The position numbers and the translations under genes were made by a program. Positions 52,196 to 61,473 of a DNA stretch of 64,000 nucleotides are shown in pieces (position 1 is the first letter of the stretch; every line of letters starts with the position of its first letter). The stretch spans positions 8,866,001 through 8,930,000 of the forward strand of contig NZ_CP034539.1 in NCBI RefSeq assembly GCF_003963535.1, read 5' to 3'. The stretch is from Streptomyces cyaneochromogenes. Its GTDB lineage: Bacteria > Actinomycetota > Actinomycetes > Streptomycetales > Streptomycetaceae. The notes below the pieces were generated by a model that worked only from the letters and a program-made list of their open reading frames with translations, made no database searches and was not told the DNA's origin.

Positions 52196-53212
52196 ATGAA
52201 CGAGAGCAACCTCAACAGTCGCGGCTTCGACAGACGCACCTTCAACAGACGTGTCCTGCTGGGCGGCGCGACCGTCGCGACATCGTTGTCGCTGGCATCG
52301 GTACCCGAGGCCGTGGGCGCCGACACACCCCCGAAGACGGCGCCGGCCGGCGGCGAGGTCAGGCACATCAGGCTGTACGCCGAGAAGCTCGCCGACGGGC
52401 AGATGGGCTACGGCCTCGAGAAGGGCAAGGCGACGATCCCCGGCCCGCTGATCGAGCTCAACGAGGGCGACACCCTGCACGTCGAGTTCGAGAACACGAT
52501 GGACGTGCCGGTGAGCCTGCATGTCCACGGCCTCGACTACGAGATCACCAGCGACGGCACGAAGTTGAACAAGAGCCACGTCGAGCCCGGCGGTACCCGC
52601 ACCTACACCTGGCGCACCCACGCCCCGGGCCGACGGGGTGACGGCACCTGGCGGGCCGGCAGCGCGGGTTACTGGCACTACCACGACCACGTCGTCGGCA
52701 CCGAACACGGCACGGGCGGCATCCGCAAGGGCCTGTACGGCCCGGTGATCGTGCGGCGCAAGGGCGACATCCTCCCGGACGCGACCCACACCGTCGTCTT
52801 CAACGACATGCTCATCAACAACAAGCCGGCGCACAGCGGTCCCGACTTCGAGGCCACGGTGGGCGATCGCGTCGAGTTCGTGGTGATCACGCACGGTGAG
52901 TACTACCACACCTTCCACATGCACGGTCACCGCTGGGCGGACAACCGCACGGGCCTGCTCACCGGGCCCGACGACCCGAGCCAGGTCATCGACAACAAGA
53001 TCGTCGGCCCGGCGGACTCCTTCGGGTTCCAGGTGATCGCGGGGGAGGGGGTCGGGGCGGGGGCGTGGATGTACCACTGCCATGTACAGAGCCATTCGGA
53101 CATGGGGATGGTGGGGTTGTTCCTGGTGAAGAAGGCGGACGGCACGATTCCCGGATACGACCCGCACGAACACGGTCAGGAGACGGCCTCGGGGTCCGCG
53201 CATGAGCACTGA
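52196..53212 (+). CDS. Two-domain small laccase (multicopper oxidase)
   Basis: 338 aa from the ATG at 52196, GGAG upstream. A Tat signal (RRTFNRRVLLGGATVATS) is present. All copper ligands are visible: HVHG (109, 111), WHYHDH (161, 163, 165), HTFHMHGH (238, 241, 243) and the HCH motif YHCHVQSHSDM (H294, C295, H296, H300, M303). Length and the two-cupredoxin layout match the trimeric SLAC of S. coelicolor, which oxidises phenols and reduces O2 to water and acts on lignin-like polymers. It is divergent from the sugar dehydrogenase/cupredoxin operon across 178 bp. Confidence 0.93.
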   Translation: MNESNLNSRGFDRRTFNRRVLLGGATVATSLSLASVPEAVGADTPPKTAPAGGEVRHIRLYAEKLADGQMGYGLEKGKATIPGPLIELNEGDTLHVEFENTMDVPVSLHVHGLDYEITSDGTKLNKSHVEPGGTRTYTWRTHAPGRRGDGTWRAGSAGYWHYHDHVVGTEHGTGGIRKGLYGPVIVRRKGDILPDATHTVVFNDMLINNKPAHSGPDFEATVGDRVEFVVITHGEYYHTFHMHGHRWADNRTGLLTGPDDPSQVIDNKIVGPADSFGFQVIAGEGVGAGAWMYHCHVQSHSDMGMVGLFLVKKADGTIPGYDPHEHGQETASGSAHEH

Positions 53213-53226
53213 CGGATCATGGACGG

Positions 53227-54225
53227 ATGACACTTGTTCTGACGCGAGGTGACCTGGAAGCCGTACTGGAGCCGGAGACGTGCCTGGCCGCGCTGACCGA
53301 GGGATTCCGGTGCGCGGACGCCGTACCGGTCGCGGGGCAGCGGGTGCGCACCGATCTGCCGTTCCCCGGCACGGCGACAGCCCTGCTCCCCGGACTCCTG
53401 CCGGGCGTCGAGGCCTACACGGTGAAGGTCAACGCCAAGTTCCCGGACGCGCGGCCCGCCCTGCGCGGGGTGATCTGCCTGCACGGCGGGCGGGACGGGG
53501 AACTGCTGGCGCTGCTGGACTCGGCGACGGTCACGGCATGGCGTACGGGGCTGGCCGCGGCATTGGGTACGCATGTGCTGGCCGGCGCCGGGGAGATCCT
53601 CGGGGTGATCGGGACAGGGGCCCAGGCCGAGTTGATGATGCGGGGACTGGCGGTGCTGCGGCCGCCCCGTGCACTCGTCGTCCATGACACGGACACCGAG
53701 CGGGCCTCCTTGTTCGCCGCACGGCACGGTGGCCGGGCCGTGGGCTCGGCGAAGGAGGTCGCGGCGGCGGCCGACACCGTACTGCTGGCGACCTGGGCCC
53801 GCACCCCGCTGCTGCGGCTGTCGGACACCCGGGAGGGCCAGCACTTCACCAGCCTGGGCGCCGACGAGCCTGGCAAGCAGGAGCTGGCGGCCGATCTGCT
53901 GCGAGCCGCGCTGCTCGTCGTGGACGACCGGGAACTCGCCGCGGGCATGGGGGCGTTGGCGGCGGCGGACCTTCCGGCCTCGGCCGCCGACGCCACGCTC
54001 GGGGAGGTGCTGCGGGGTGAGCATCCGGGCCGCGTGAGCGCCGAGGGCCGTACCGTCTACGCACCCGTCGGGCTGCCCTGGCAGGACTTGGCGCTGAGCT
54101 GGGCGGCGTATCGGGCGGCGGGTGGATCTGCTGGCGTGACTCCGCCGGACCGGGAGAGAGGACGTTCACCCCGTCAGGAGATGTCGAGCACGGTCCACTC
54201 CAGGCCCGGCTCCTCCTGGATGTAG
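53227..54225 (+). CDS. Ornithine cyclodeaminase / mu-crystallin family protein
   Basis: 332 aa, beginning 14 bp after the laccase stop codon. NAD-binding VIGTGAQAELMMRGL, substrate region ALLDSATVTAWRTGLAAALG and VKVNAKFPDARPALRG match the OCD/mu-crystallin fold. The family includes ornithine cyclodeaminases, alanine dehydrogenases and ketimine reductases, and the reaction cannot be chosen here. The last ~17 residues (ERGRSPRQEMSSTVHSR) are encoded opposite the convergent gene's 3' end (52-bp overlap) and may be non-functional tail. Confidence 0.82.
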   Translation: MTLVLTRGDLEAVLEPETCLAALTEGFRCADAVPVAGQRVRTDLPFPGTATALLPGLLPGVEAYTVKVNAKFPDARPALRGVICLHGGRDGELLALLDSATVTAWRTGLAAALGTHVLAGAGEILGVIGTGAQAELMMRGLAVLRPPRALVVHDTDTERASLFAARHGGRAVGSAKEVAAAADTVLLATWARTPLLRLSDTREGQHFTSLGADEPGKQELAADLLRAALLVVDDRELAAGMGALAAADLPASAADATLGEVLRGEHPGRVSAEGRTVYAPVGLPWQDLALSWAAYRAAGGSAGVTPPDRERGRSPRQEMSSTVHSRPGSSWM

Positions 54226-55055
54226 AGGCGTGGGCCGCGCGAGACGACCCGGCGGCGGCCGAGCGCGCCGCCGTCCGGACGGCTCAGTCGCCCTTCGGTG
54301 AGTGCCTCGACGGTCTGCTCAGTGAGTCGGCAGTCCACCAGCCGGTCGTGGTCGGCTCCGTATCCGCCGAAGAACACCAGCCGGTCGGCGTGCACCACGA
54401 AGCCCTTCGCGCCCTGCACGGAGTTCTGCCGCACCCGCATCCCCCCGTCGCGCCCGATCTCCAGGACCGGGAACCGCTGGTAAGGGCAGGCCCAGACGGT
54501 CCGGCGGTGCACGTTCAGGGCATAGCAGTCGGAGATCTCGCCTGCGTCCCGGGTCCGCCGGTATGTCCACAGCGGTTCGCCCGAAAGGCTCCAGCGCCGC
54601 AGGCCTGGCCGGCTCAACTCGTCATCGCCGTAGATCCCTTCGTCGAAGTAGCCCACCCAAAGGGCGCCGCTCTCGTCGGCCAGCAGATGTTCGATGGCGT
54701 CCCCGACCCGGAACGTCACGCCGCAACGTCCCAACGGGTCGAAGACCTGGACCTGCTGCTCGTGGGTGCGTGAGCGGGCCGCCGCGAGCACGAAACCGTC
54801 GTCCGCAAGGGCCTCCAGACGCGGGAAGCCCGCCAGCACCGCACTGAGGTGCGTTTCGTAGGGGACGCCGTCCCCGACGGTGACCACCACCGCGTCGTAC
54901 GGATGAGCCGGCACTCCACCGGGGTCATGCTCGGTGAGCAGCCAGTGCGCGCGGCCGTACGCGTCGACCGTGCTGTGCGCGATGTGCCGGTCGTGGTATC
55001 GACGGGGCAGCCGGGCATACGGCATGAGCCGTGTCTCGGGGCGCTTAGTAGGCAT
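54174..55055 (-). CDS. Uncharacterised beta-propeller-like protein
   Basis: 293 aa with no signal peptide and no recognised family. Repeated strand-rich segments containing aspartates and tryptophans (HWLLTEHD, ALWVGYFDEGIYGDDELS, GLRRWSLSGEPLWTYR, GFVVHADRLVFFGGYGADHD) suggest a propeller fold similar to other streptomycete proteins of this size. Divergent from a LacI regulator by 144 bp. Function unknown. Confidence 0.7.
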   Translation of the reverse strand: MPTKRPETRLMPYARLPRRYHDRHIAHSTVDAYGRAHWLLTEHDPGGVPAHPYDAVVVTVGDGVPYETHLSAVLAGFPRLEALADDGFVLAAARSRTHEQQVQVFDPLGRCGVTFRVGDAIEHLLADESGALWVGYFDEGIYGDDELSRPGLRRWSLSGEPLWTYRRTRDAGEISDCYALNVHRRTVWACPYQRFPVLEIGRDGGMRVRQNSVQGAKGFVVHADRLVFFGGYGADHDRLVDCRLTEQTVEALTEGRLSRPDGGALGRRRVVSRGPRLYIQEEPGLEWTVLDIS

Positions 55056-55128
55056 GAGCCTTTCTCGTCGTCATGGGACGGATCCTCGCCCGTACCCGAC
55101 GCCGAGCGCAAGGTGTTTCCCACCGGGG

Positions 55129-55142
55129 TGAGAGCGCTCTCA
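55129..55142. promoter_or_regulatory. LacI/GalR-type operator
   Basis: TGAGAGCGCTCTCA is a perfect 14-bp palindrome with the central CG of LacI/GalR operators, 57 bp before the LacI start codon and 73 bp before the divergent propeller gene. It could control both. Confidence 0.75.
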
Positions 55143-55199
55143 CGAGCCCGCTCACCCCAGGGCTATCCTGATCCGCAACCACCGACGAGGAGCCGCCCA

Positions 55200-56237
55200 G
55201 TGACCGAAACCGCCCCGCGTCCCACCCTGGAAGCCGTGGCCGCACGTGCCGGGGTCTCGCGGGCCACCGTCTCGCGGGTGGTCAATGGCGGGGACGGCGT
55301 GCGGGAGCCGCTCGTCGAGCGAGTGCGCAAGGCGGTGGAGGAGCTCGGGTATGTGCCCAACCAGGCCGCCCGCAGCCTGGTGACCCGGCGGCACGACGCC
55401 GTCGCGGTCGTCGTGGCCGAACCGGAGACCCGCGTCTTCGCCGACCCCTTCTTCGCGCTGCAACTGCGCGGCATCAGCAAGGAGCTGACGGCCCACGACA
55501 ACCAGCTGGTGCTGCTGCTGACCGAGGGCCGGGACGATCATGCCCGCGTCGGTCGCTACCTCGCCGGCGGGCATGTCGACGGGGCGCTGGTGTTCTCGCT
55601 GCACCTCGACGACCCGCTCCCCGAACTGATCCAGCGCGCCGCAGTGCCCACCGTGTTCGGCGGCAGGCCCGGCTGGAGCGGCGACCGGCAGGGCGTGGTG
55701 TACGTCGACAGCGACAACCGGGGTGGCGCGCGAGACGCCGTACGGCATCTCGTCGGGCTCGGCCGCAGCCGCATCGCGCACATCGCCGGGGCCCTCGACC
55801 AGACGTCGGCGGTGGACCGGCTCGACGGATACCGGGATGTCATGGTCGACGGCGATCCGCGGCTCATCGTCGAGGGCGACTTCACGCCGGCCGGCGGTGA
55901 ACGGGCGATGCGTGAGCTGCTCGCCCGCTGTCCGGACCTGGACGCCGTGTTCGCCGCCAACGATCTCACCGCGTCGGGGGCGTTGCGGGTGCTGCGCGAG
56001 TCGGGGCGACGGGTGCCGGACGACGTCGCCGTGGTCGGGTTCGACGACATGCTGCCGGTGGCGGAGCAGTCCGACCCACCACTGACGACGGTCCGTCAGG
56101 ACATCGAGGAGATGGGCCGGTTGATGGCCCGGCTGCTGTTGCGGGGGCTCGACCGGCACGCCGGCGAGCAGGGCATCGCCGCCGCGCCGTCCAGCGTGGT
56201 GCTGCCCACCACGCTGGTGCGGCGCGCGTCCGCGTAG
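55200..56237 (+). CDS. LacI family transcriptional regulator
   Basis: 345 aa from a GTG at 55200 after GAGGAG. HTH: TLEAVAARAGVSRATVSRVV; hinge: GYVPNQAARSLVTRRHD. Sugar domain with VFAANDLTASGALRVLRESG, VGFDDMLPVAEQSDPPLTTV and the typical end SSVVLPTTLVRR. No sugar gene lies in the same transcript. Its palindrome upstream suggests autoregulation; its targets may be elsewhere. Confidence 0.88.
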   Translation: MTETAPRPTLEAVAARAGVSRATVSRVVNGGDGVREPLVERVRKAVEELGYVPNQAARSLVTRRHDAVAVVVAEPETRVFADPFFALQLRGISKELTAHDNQLVLLLTEGRDDHARVGRYLAGGHVDGALVFSLHLDDPLPELIQRAAVPTVFGGRPGWSGDRQGVVYVDSDNRGGARDAVRHLVGLGRSRIAHIAGALDQTSAVDRLDGYRDVMVDGDPRLIVEGDFTPAGGERAMRELLARCPDLDAVFAANDLTASGALRVLRESGRRVPDDVAVVGFDDMLPVAEQSDPPLTTVRQDIEEMGRLMARLLLRGLDRHAGEQGIAAAPSSVVLPTTLVRRASA

Positions 56238-56264
56238 ACCGTCCGCGCAGATCGCTGCGCGCCG

Positions 56265-56500
56265 GCTCAGGGCGCCGACGTGCGCAGGACCTCCGCGCCC
56301 GTCCGCCCGCCCCGCAGGTCCAGCCGTTCCCCCGGGGACCGCTCGCGGAAGAGCCGAGCGCGACGTGGTTGGTCGGCTCGTCGAGGACGAGGAGGTCCGC
56401 GGGCCGGGTCACGGTCTCGCCGATGACGGCGGCCTTCTCGCCGGGCGGACGGTGAAGGAGACCTGGTCGAGGACGAGCCGGGTGCCGTGGGTCTACGGGC
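56265..56500 (-). pseudogene. Relic of an ABC-F type ATPase
   Basis: The minus strand shows fragments RLVLDQVSFTVR, then in another frame GEKAAVIGE, then TRPADLLVLDEPTNHVALGS (Walker B/D-loop), and finally in a third frame ERSPGERLDLRGGR, the usual ABC-F end. The P-loop is incomplete and most of the protein is missing. The rest of the 357-bp gap (56238-56594) holds nothing else recognisable. Confidence 0.72.
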
Positions 56501-56594
56501 GGCGGAGACGGCGGCGTCGGCCGCGCCCGGACTCAGAGGAAGTAGGAGAAAGCCGCACACTCACTCCAACGGAACGGAACGGGACGTATCGTCT

Positions 56595-57395
56595 CTAATC
56601 GTTCCCAGGCTGTGCCGGCGCGCTCTTGATCACCGCGAAGCGTGCCCCGTACGGGTCGGTGAGCTTGGCGATGCGGCCGACGTCCGGCAGGTCCGTGGCC
56701 GGCATGCGCACCGTGCCGCCCAGCTCCTGTGCCTTGGCGACCGTGGCGTCGGTGTCGGTGACCTCGAAGTACGCCAGCCAGTACGCGGGGCCCTCCGCCT
56801 CCGCCGGGTCGTCGGACTTGTCGACGACCCCGCCGAACATGGCGTCCTCCCCGGCGCCGGCGGGGCTGAACGTCGTGTACGTGCCGCCGTAGAAGTCGAG
56901 CGCGAAGGTCTCCATGCCGAGCGTCGCGTTGTAGAACCCCGCCGCGGCCGGTACGTCCGTGGTGTACAGCTCCAGCCAGCACAGTGAGCCGGGCTCCTGG
57001 ACGACGTCGAGGCCCTTGTTGGCGCGGGGCTGCCACAGGCCGAAGGGCACGCCCGCCTTGTCGGCGAGGATGGCCATGCGGCCCAGGTCCAGCACGTCCG
57101 TGGGCTGCATCCACACCGCGCCGTGCGCCTGCTCGGCGGCCTTCGCCGTGGCGTCCGCGTCCGGCGTCTGGAAGTACACCGTCCAGGACGGCGGACCCTG
57201 TTCCTCGGTGGTCTGCATACCACCGGCCACCGTCCTGCCGTCGAGCTGGAAGAGTCCGTAACCGCCGGTCTCGGGCCCGCCCGGCTGGAACCGCCAGCCG
57301 AACAGGCCGCCGTAGAAGGCGCTGGCACCGTCGATGTCCGGTGTGCCGAGGTCGATCCAGTTCGGCGCGCCGGTGACGTAACGGGTGGTGAGCAT
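56595..57395 (-). CDS. Two-domain VOC (glyoxalase/bleomycin resistance-like) protein
   Basis: 266 aa from the ATG at 57395, or one codon more from the adjacent ATG at 57398; GGAGGG lies upstream. Two tandem VOC domains: ~1-120 (GAPNWIDLGTPDIDGASAFY ... MAILADKAGVPFGLWQP) and ~130-260 (GSLCWLELYTTDVPAAAGFY ... IAKLTDPYGARFAVIKS). Similar streptomycete proteins are annotated as hydroxylase-type VOC proteins without a known substrate. Confidence 0.85.
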   Translation of the reverse strand: MLTTRYVTGAPNWIDLGTPDIDGASAFYGGLFGWRFQPGGPETGGYGLFQLDGRTVAGGMQTTEEQGPPSWTVYFQTPDADATAKAAEQAHGAVWMQPTDVLDLGRMAILADKAGVPFGLWQPRANKGLDVVQEPGSLCWLELYTTDVPAAAGFYNATLGMETFALDFYGGTYTTFSPAGAGEDAMFGGVVDKSDDPAEAEGPAYWLAYFEVTDTDATVAKAQELGGTVRMPATDLPDVGRIAKLTDPYGARFAVIKSAPAQPGND

Positions 57396-57665
57396 CATCG
57401 CCCTCCTCGGAAGGGTCCCGTTGTCTGCTCTGCCGAGTCTTGCACCGCCCACTGACAATCGCCGCCGGAACCGCGCCACCGATGGCGGCGAGGCCCGAGG
57501 TCACCCTCGGTGACCGGTGCGGGTTTCCTCCATCTCGCGCGTTTCCGCGCGCCGCCGTGCGCCGCGGCACCGGGCGGGAGACCATCGGGTCGGCCGGGAG
57601 CCCGAAGACACGGCGTTGATCCCGCGTTGATCGAACGTTTTTCGCCGACCGGCACGATCCTGCGC

Positions 57666-57920
57666 ATGCACATCGACACGATCACAACGATCACCTCGCC
57701 CGACCTGGACTGGCAGCAGGAGGCGTTGTGCGCACAGACCGGGGCGGACTTCTTCTTCCCCGAGCCGGGCAGCTCCGTACGCGAGGCGAAGCGGATCTGC
57801 GGCATGTGCGCGATCCGCTCCACCTGCCTGGAGTACGCGCTGGACAACGACGAACGCTTCGGCGTCTGGGGCGGTCTGTCGGAGAAGGAACGCCTGGAGC
57901 TCAGGCGTACGTCACACTGA
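57666..57920 (+). CDS. WhiB family iron-sulfur regulator
   Basis: 84 aa. Four cysteines C22, C45, C48, C54 (C-x22-C-x2-C-x5-C) bind the 4Fe-4S cluster. The turn GVWGGLSEKERLELRR (~66-81) is the WhiB sigma-factor and DNA-contact region. Start at the ATG giving the usual short N-terminus. Paralogues control development, redox and antibiotic responses. In S. coelicolor a WhiB-like gene occupies a similar place (recalled). The 3' end overlaps the convergent glycosidase-like gene by 20 bp. Confidence 0.9.
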   Translation: MHIDTITTITSPDLDWQQEALCAQTGADFFFPEPGSSVREAKRICGMCAIRSTCLEYALDNDERFGVWGGLSEKERLELRRTSH

Positions 57921-60372
57921 ACCGCCGCGTCCCGGCGGGTACCCGCACGTCCTGGCCCGTCACAGCGAGCTCCTGCCCGTCCGCCGCCGCCGACCGCACC
58001 TCACCGAACCGGCACGGATACACGAACCGCACTCCCTCCGGCGCCTGCGTGACGTCCACCGTCACCGTCCGCCCGGCCGGGTCGTGGGCGAGCCGGTAGC
58101 CGAAGGGCGCGCCGAACAGGGTGGGCGCGGCGTCCACCGCGATCCCCTCGCCCGCCGGCACCCAGTGCGGCCGTACGCCGGGCGCGATGTACAGGTGCGG
58201 GTCGCGGTCCTCGTCGGCCTCGAAGAAGAGGATGTCGCGGAGCAGCAGCAGATACTCGGCGGCCGCCCAGCCGTGCGGGATGTCGCCCATGTACCAGCGG
58301 TTGTACGGCACTTCACGGAAGTCGGAGGCCACCGGGAACGCGTGCTGCTCGTTCCACGCGCCCAGCGCCGGCGCCCGCCCGGCCACCGTCGGAAAGCCGG
58401 CCGCGACCGTCCAGCCGAGCAGCGCGTCCATGCGCGCCGGGTCACCGGCGAGCAGATACGCGTGCGCCAACTGCATGGTCAGATAGGGCCCGTACGCGTT
58501 CCAGGCCGCCTCGTGCCGGAACCCGCCGGTGACGAAATGGGCGTACATCGTGTCGAGCGTGCAGCGCGCCGCCCGGTCGATGTCGTCGCCCAGCTTGCTG
58601 CCCATGTGCAGGCGCAGCGGGTGGAAGTAGGCGGCCGTGCCGATCATCGTGGAGTCGAGCCGTCCGACGTCGGCGGGCCCGGTCGGGATGTACGTCTCCC
58701 ACGCCCCGCGCCGCCGCTGCTCGGCCAGCACCCAGCGGATCGAGTCGCCGGTCGCCCGCTTCACGTCGTCGAAGACGCCCCACAGCTCACCGACCTCCGG
58801 CGCCCCGATCCGCTCGGCCAGCCGCGCGGCCTCGTACAGCCCGGCCAGTGCCCACAGGTCGTCCCAGTAGTGCGGCTTGTCGCGCTCGCCGAGGTGCTCG
58901 GCGCTCCAGCCGCTGTGCAGCAGCCCGTACTGGTCGCGGTTGTCGCGGAGCCAGCGGGCCGCGTCGCGCACGTACGGGACGTACAGCCTGGCGCCGAAGG
59001 CCGAACGCGGGCCGCTCGTCCGGTCGTGGCGGCCGATCGCCCACAGCGCCTGACCGTTGCTGTCCCACTCACGGTCGTCCTTCTCGTGCGGACCGCCGTA
59101 GAAGCCGTACTCGGCGCACGGCCCGATCCGTCCCGTCCCGCGGTTGAACCGCAGGGGATAGTGCGTCCCCAACTGCCGTTCGGCGAGCGCGGAATCCCCG
59201 ACGAGCGAGCACGCCGTCGCCTCCACGGACGAGTCGCGGATCCAGAAGGAGTCGTAGACCGTGGGGCCGGGGTGGATCTCACCGTGGTCGGAGAGGATCA
59301 GCAGCTGCGAACGCGCCTGCCGGAACAGGTCGGTGAGATGCGCCACCGGGCGCGGCAGCACCGGCTGCAGCCCCTGCCCGAGGAGCTTCGCCGTCCAGAA
59401 GTCACGGTTGGCCGCCTCCAGTTCGGCGCTCGGCGTGCCCCTCAGTTCCGCCAGGTCGGCCGGTCCGCCGAACACGTCGACGGGCAGTCGTACGTCGATC
59501 TCGAACACCGCGTCGTCCACCACCCGGAACGGCCACGCGAACACGGCGCTGCACAGCCCGGCCACCTGGTCCTGCGCCTCAGGAGCGCCGTTCAGCTTGC
59601 CGCCGACGACCAGGTCGTGGAACGGGCTGTCGGCGAGGTACGCGTCCGGGTCGAAGGAGAACTCGGTGTTGCCGTGGACGCCGTACTGCTCGGGCGGGAT
59701 GTCGAAGACCGGGCCCCAGCCCGCGTTGGTCTCCACCCGCTGCTCGTCCGGCAGATAGCGCAGGAACGTCAGCCGCCGGTCGGTGATGTGCCGGCCGTTG
59801 CGGTCGTGCCGCTGGAATCCGCTCGGCCCGGCCGGCAGTACGGCCGCGCACAGCAGTCCCTCGCGCACCTGCCCGGTCGGACTGCCCACGGTCACCCGGG
59901 TGACGACCAGGTCGCGCCCGCCCGGGCCGACGGTCGTGGCGAAGGTGCGCTGCACGAACTCGACGTCCTCCGGCGTGCGGAAGGCCGTGAGCACCACCGG
60001 CAGGTGCGGCGCCTCCATCCGCTGCTCCACCCGGCCGGCGTCCGGGAGTTGCGGCAGGCGTAAGGCGCCCGTCGCCGGGTCGTGCAGGAAGAAGGAGAGG
60101 CAGTACTTGTCGTAGACGGGCTCGATCTCGCCCGCCTGCCCGATCAGGGACTCCTGGCGGTGGTCCTTCACCCCGACCATGTGCCAGTAGCGGTACAGGG
60201 CGTTCGAGGCGAGGGCCGCCTCCTTGGAGTCGTACGTGCCGGAGTCGAAGTCGTCGCTCCAGCGCCGGAAGGCCTGCTGCGCCCACCAGGGCACGGGGTA
60301 CGGGATCCGGTCCCGCCCCGCCCAGCCGCGCCACATGACCTCGTAGAACATCCACTCATGGGTCTGGGCCAT
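57901..60372 (-). CDS. Large glycosidase-like protein (six-hairpin / glucoamylase-type fold)
   Basis: 823 aa from the ATG at 60372 (GGGGGTGA upstream), with no signal peptide. An N-terminal beta-rich part (~1-330) is followed by an alpha/alpha-toroid region with aromatic and acidic stretches: GPTVYDSFWIRDSSVEATAC, EWDSNGQALWAIGRHDRTSG, LHSGWSAEHLGERDKPHYWDDLWALAGLYEAA (Asp/Glu candidates), WNEQHAFPVASDFRE. This fold is shared by glycogen-debranching, glucoamylase and trehalase-like enzymes. The family and substrate are not certain. Confidence 0.65.
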   Translation of the reverse strand: MAQTHEWMFYEVMWRGWAGRDRIPYPVPWWAQQAFRRWSDDFDSGTYDSKEAALASNALYRYWHMVGVKDHRQESLIGQAGEIEPVYDKYCLSFFLHDPATGALRLPQLPDAGRVEQRMEAPHLPVVLTAFRTPEDVEFVQRTFATTVGPGGRDLVVTRVTVGSPTGQVREGLLCAAVLPAGPSGFQRHDRNGRHITDRRLTFLRYLPDEQRVETNAGWGPVFDIPPEQYGVHGNTEFSFDPDAYLADSPFHDLVVGGKLNGAPEAQDQVAGLCSAVFAWPFRVVDDAVFEIDVRLPVDVFGGPADLAELRGTPSAELEAANRDFWTAKLLGQGLQPVLPRPVAHLTDLFRQARSQLLILSDHGEIHPGPTVYDSFWIRDSSVEATACSLVGDSALAERQLGTHYPLRFNRGTGRIGPCAEYGFYGGPHEKDDREWDSNGQALWAIGRHDRTSGPRSAFGARLYVPYVRDAARWLRDNRDQYGLLHSGWSAEHLGERDKPHYWDDLWALAGLYEAARLAERIGAPEVGELWGVFDDVKRATGDSIRWVLAEQRRRGAWETYIPTGPADVGRLDSTMIGTAAYFHPLRLHMGSKLGDDIDRAARCTLDTMYAHFVTGGFRHEAAWNAYGPYLTMQLAHAYLLAGDPARMDALLGWTVAAGFPTVAGRAPALGAWNEQHAFPVASDFREVPYNRWYMGDIPHGWAAAEYLLLLRDILFFEADEDRDPHLYIAPGVRPHWVPAGEGIAVDAAPTLFGAPFGYRLAHDPAGRTVTVDVTQAPEGVRFVYPCRFGEVRSAAADGQELAVTGQDVRVPAGTRRFSVTYA

Positions 60373-60442
60373 GAAAATCACCCCCTGCGTGCACCGTGGC
60401 ACCGCAGGGGGTGGTCGTAAATCGCTGCGACAGGACGGAGGG

Positions 60443-61417
60443 TCAGCCTCCGGCGCGCGCCGCCATGCGCGCCTTGCGGGCGGCCAGCTTCTCGTCGAAC
60501 TTCGAGGCCTCCGCGTCCAGCCCGCCCATGAAGAGCCCCAGCTCCTCCTGCGCCTTCTGGCCCTCCGGGCCGAGGCCGTCGATCTCCATGATCTTCAGGA
60601 AGCGCAGGACGGGCTGCAGCACGTCGTCGTGGTGGATGCGCATGTTGTAGACCTCGCCGATCGCCATCTGCGCGGCGGCGCGCTCGAAGCCGGGGATGCC
60701 GTGGCCGGGCATGCGGAAGTTGACCACGACGTCACGCACGGCCTGCATGGTGAGGTCCGGTGCGATGTCGAAGGCGGCCTTCAGGAGGTTCCGGTAGAAG
60801 ATCATGTGGAGGTTCTCGTCGGTCGCGATGCGCGCCAGCATGCGGTCGCAGACCGGGTCACCGGACTGGTGGCCGGTGTTGCGGTGCGAGATGCGGGTCG
60901 CGAGTTCCTGGAAGGCGACGTAGGCGACCGAGTGCAGCATCGAGTGCCGGTTGTCCGACTCGAAGCCCTCGCTCATGTGGGACATGCGGAACTGCTCCAG
61001 CTTGTCCGGGTCCACCGCGCGCGAGGTGAGCAGGTAGTCGCGCATCACGATGCCGTGCCGGCCCTCCTCCGCGGTCCAGCGGTGCACCCAGGTGCCCCAC
61101 GCGCCGTCACGGCCGAAGAGCGAGGCGATCTCGTGGTGGTAGCTGGGCAGGTTGTCCTCGGTGAGCAGGTTCACCACCAGCGCGATGCGGCCGATCTCGG
61201 TGACCTTCGAGTGCTCCTTCTCCCAGGCCTCCCCGTCCTCGAAGAAGCCGGGGAAGTTGCGGCCGTCCGTCCACGGCACGTACTCGTGCGGCATCCAGTC
61301 CTTGGCGACCTTCAGATGCCGGTTGAGTTCCTTCTCGACCACTTCCTCCAGCGCGTACAGCAATCGGGCGTCGGTCCAGCCGGCAGAGCTGCCAAGGTGA
61401 GGGGAGGTGATCGTCAC
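60443..61417 (-). CDS. Acyl-ACP (stearoyl-ACP) desaturase
   Basis: 324 aa from a GTG at 61417 preceded by AGGAG. Diiron ligands: ENL-x3-H in LLTEDNLPSYHHEIA, E-E-x2-H in TAEEGRHGIVMRDYLL and D-E-N-L-H in IATDENLHMIFY, the two EX2H-type motifs of soluble desaturases. It would introduce a double bond in acyl-ACP or acyl-CoA in the cytoplasm. An operator array lies directly upstream. Confidence 0.88.
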   Translation of the reverse strand: MTITSPHLGSSAGWTDARLLYALEEVVEKELNRHLKVAKDWMPHEYVPWTDGRNFPGFFEDGEAWEKEHSKVTEIGRIALVVNLLTEDNLPSYHHEIASLFGRDGAWGTWVHRWTAEEGRHGIVMRDYLLTSRAVDPDKLEQFRMSHMSEGFESDNRHSMLHSVAYVAFQELATRISHRNTGHQSGDPVCDRMLARIATDENLHMIFYRNLLKAAFDIAPDLTMQAVRDVVVNFRMPGHGIPGFERAAAQMAIGEVYNMRIHHDDVLQPVLRFLKIMEIDGLGPEGQKAQEELGLFMGGLDAEASKFDEKLAARKARMAARAGG

Positions 61418-61473
61418 GGGTACTCCTGGGGGACGCACGACACAGGCAAGGTGACCGGCGAGCGGATGCCGGA

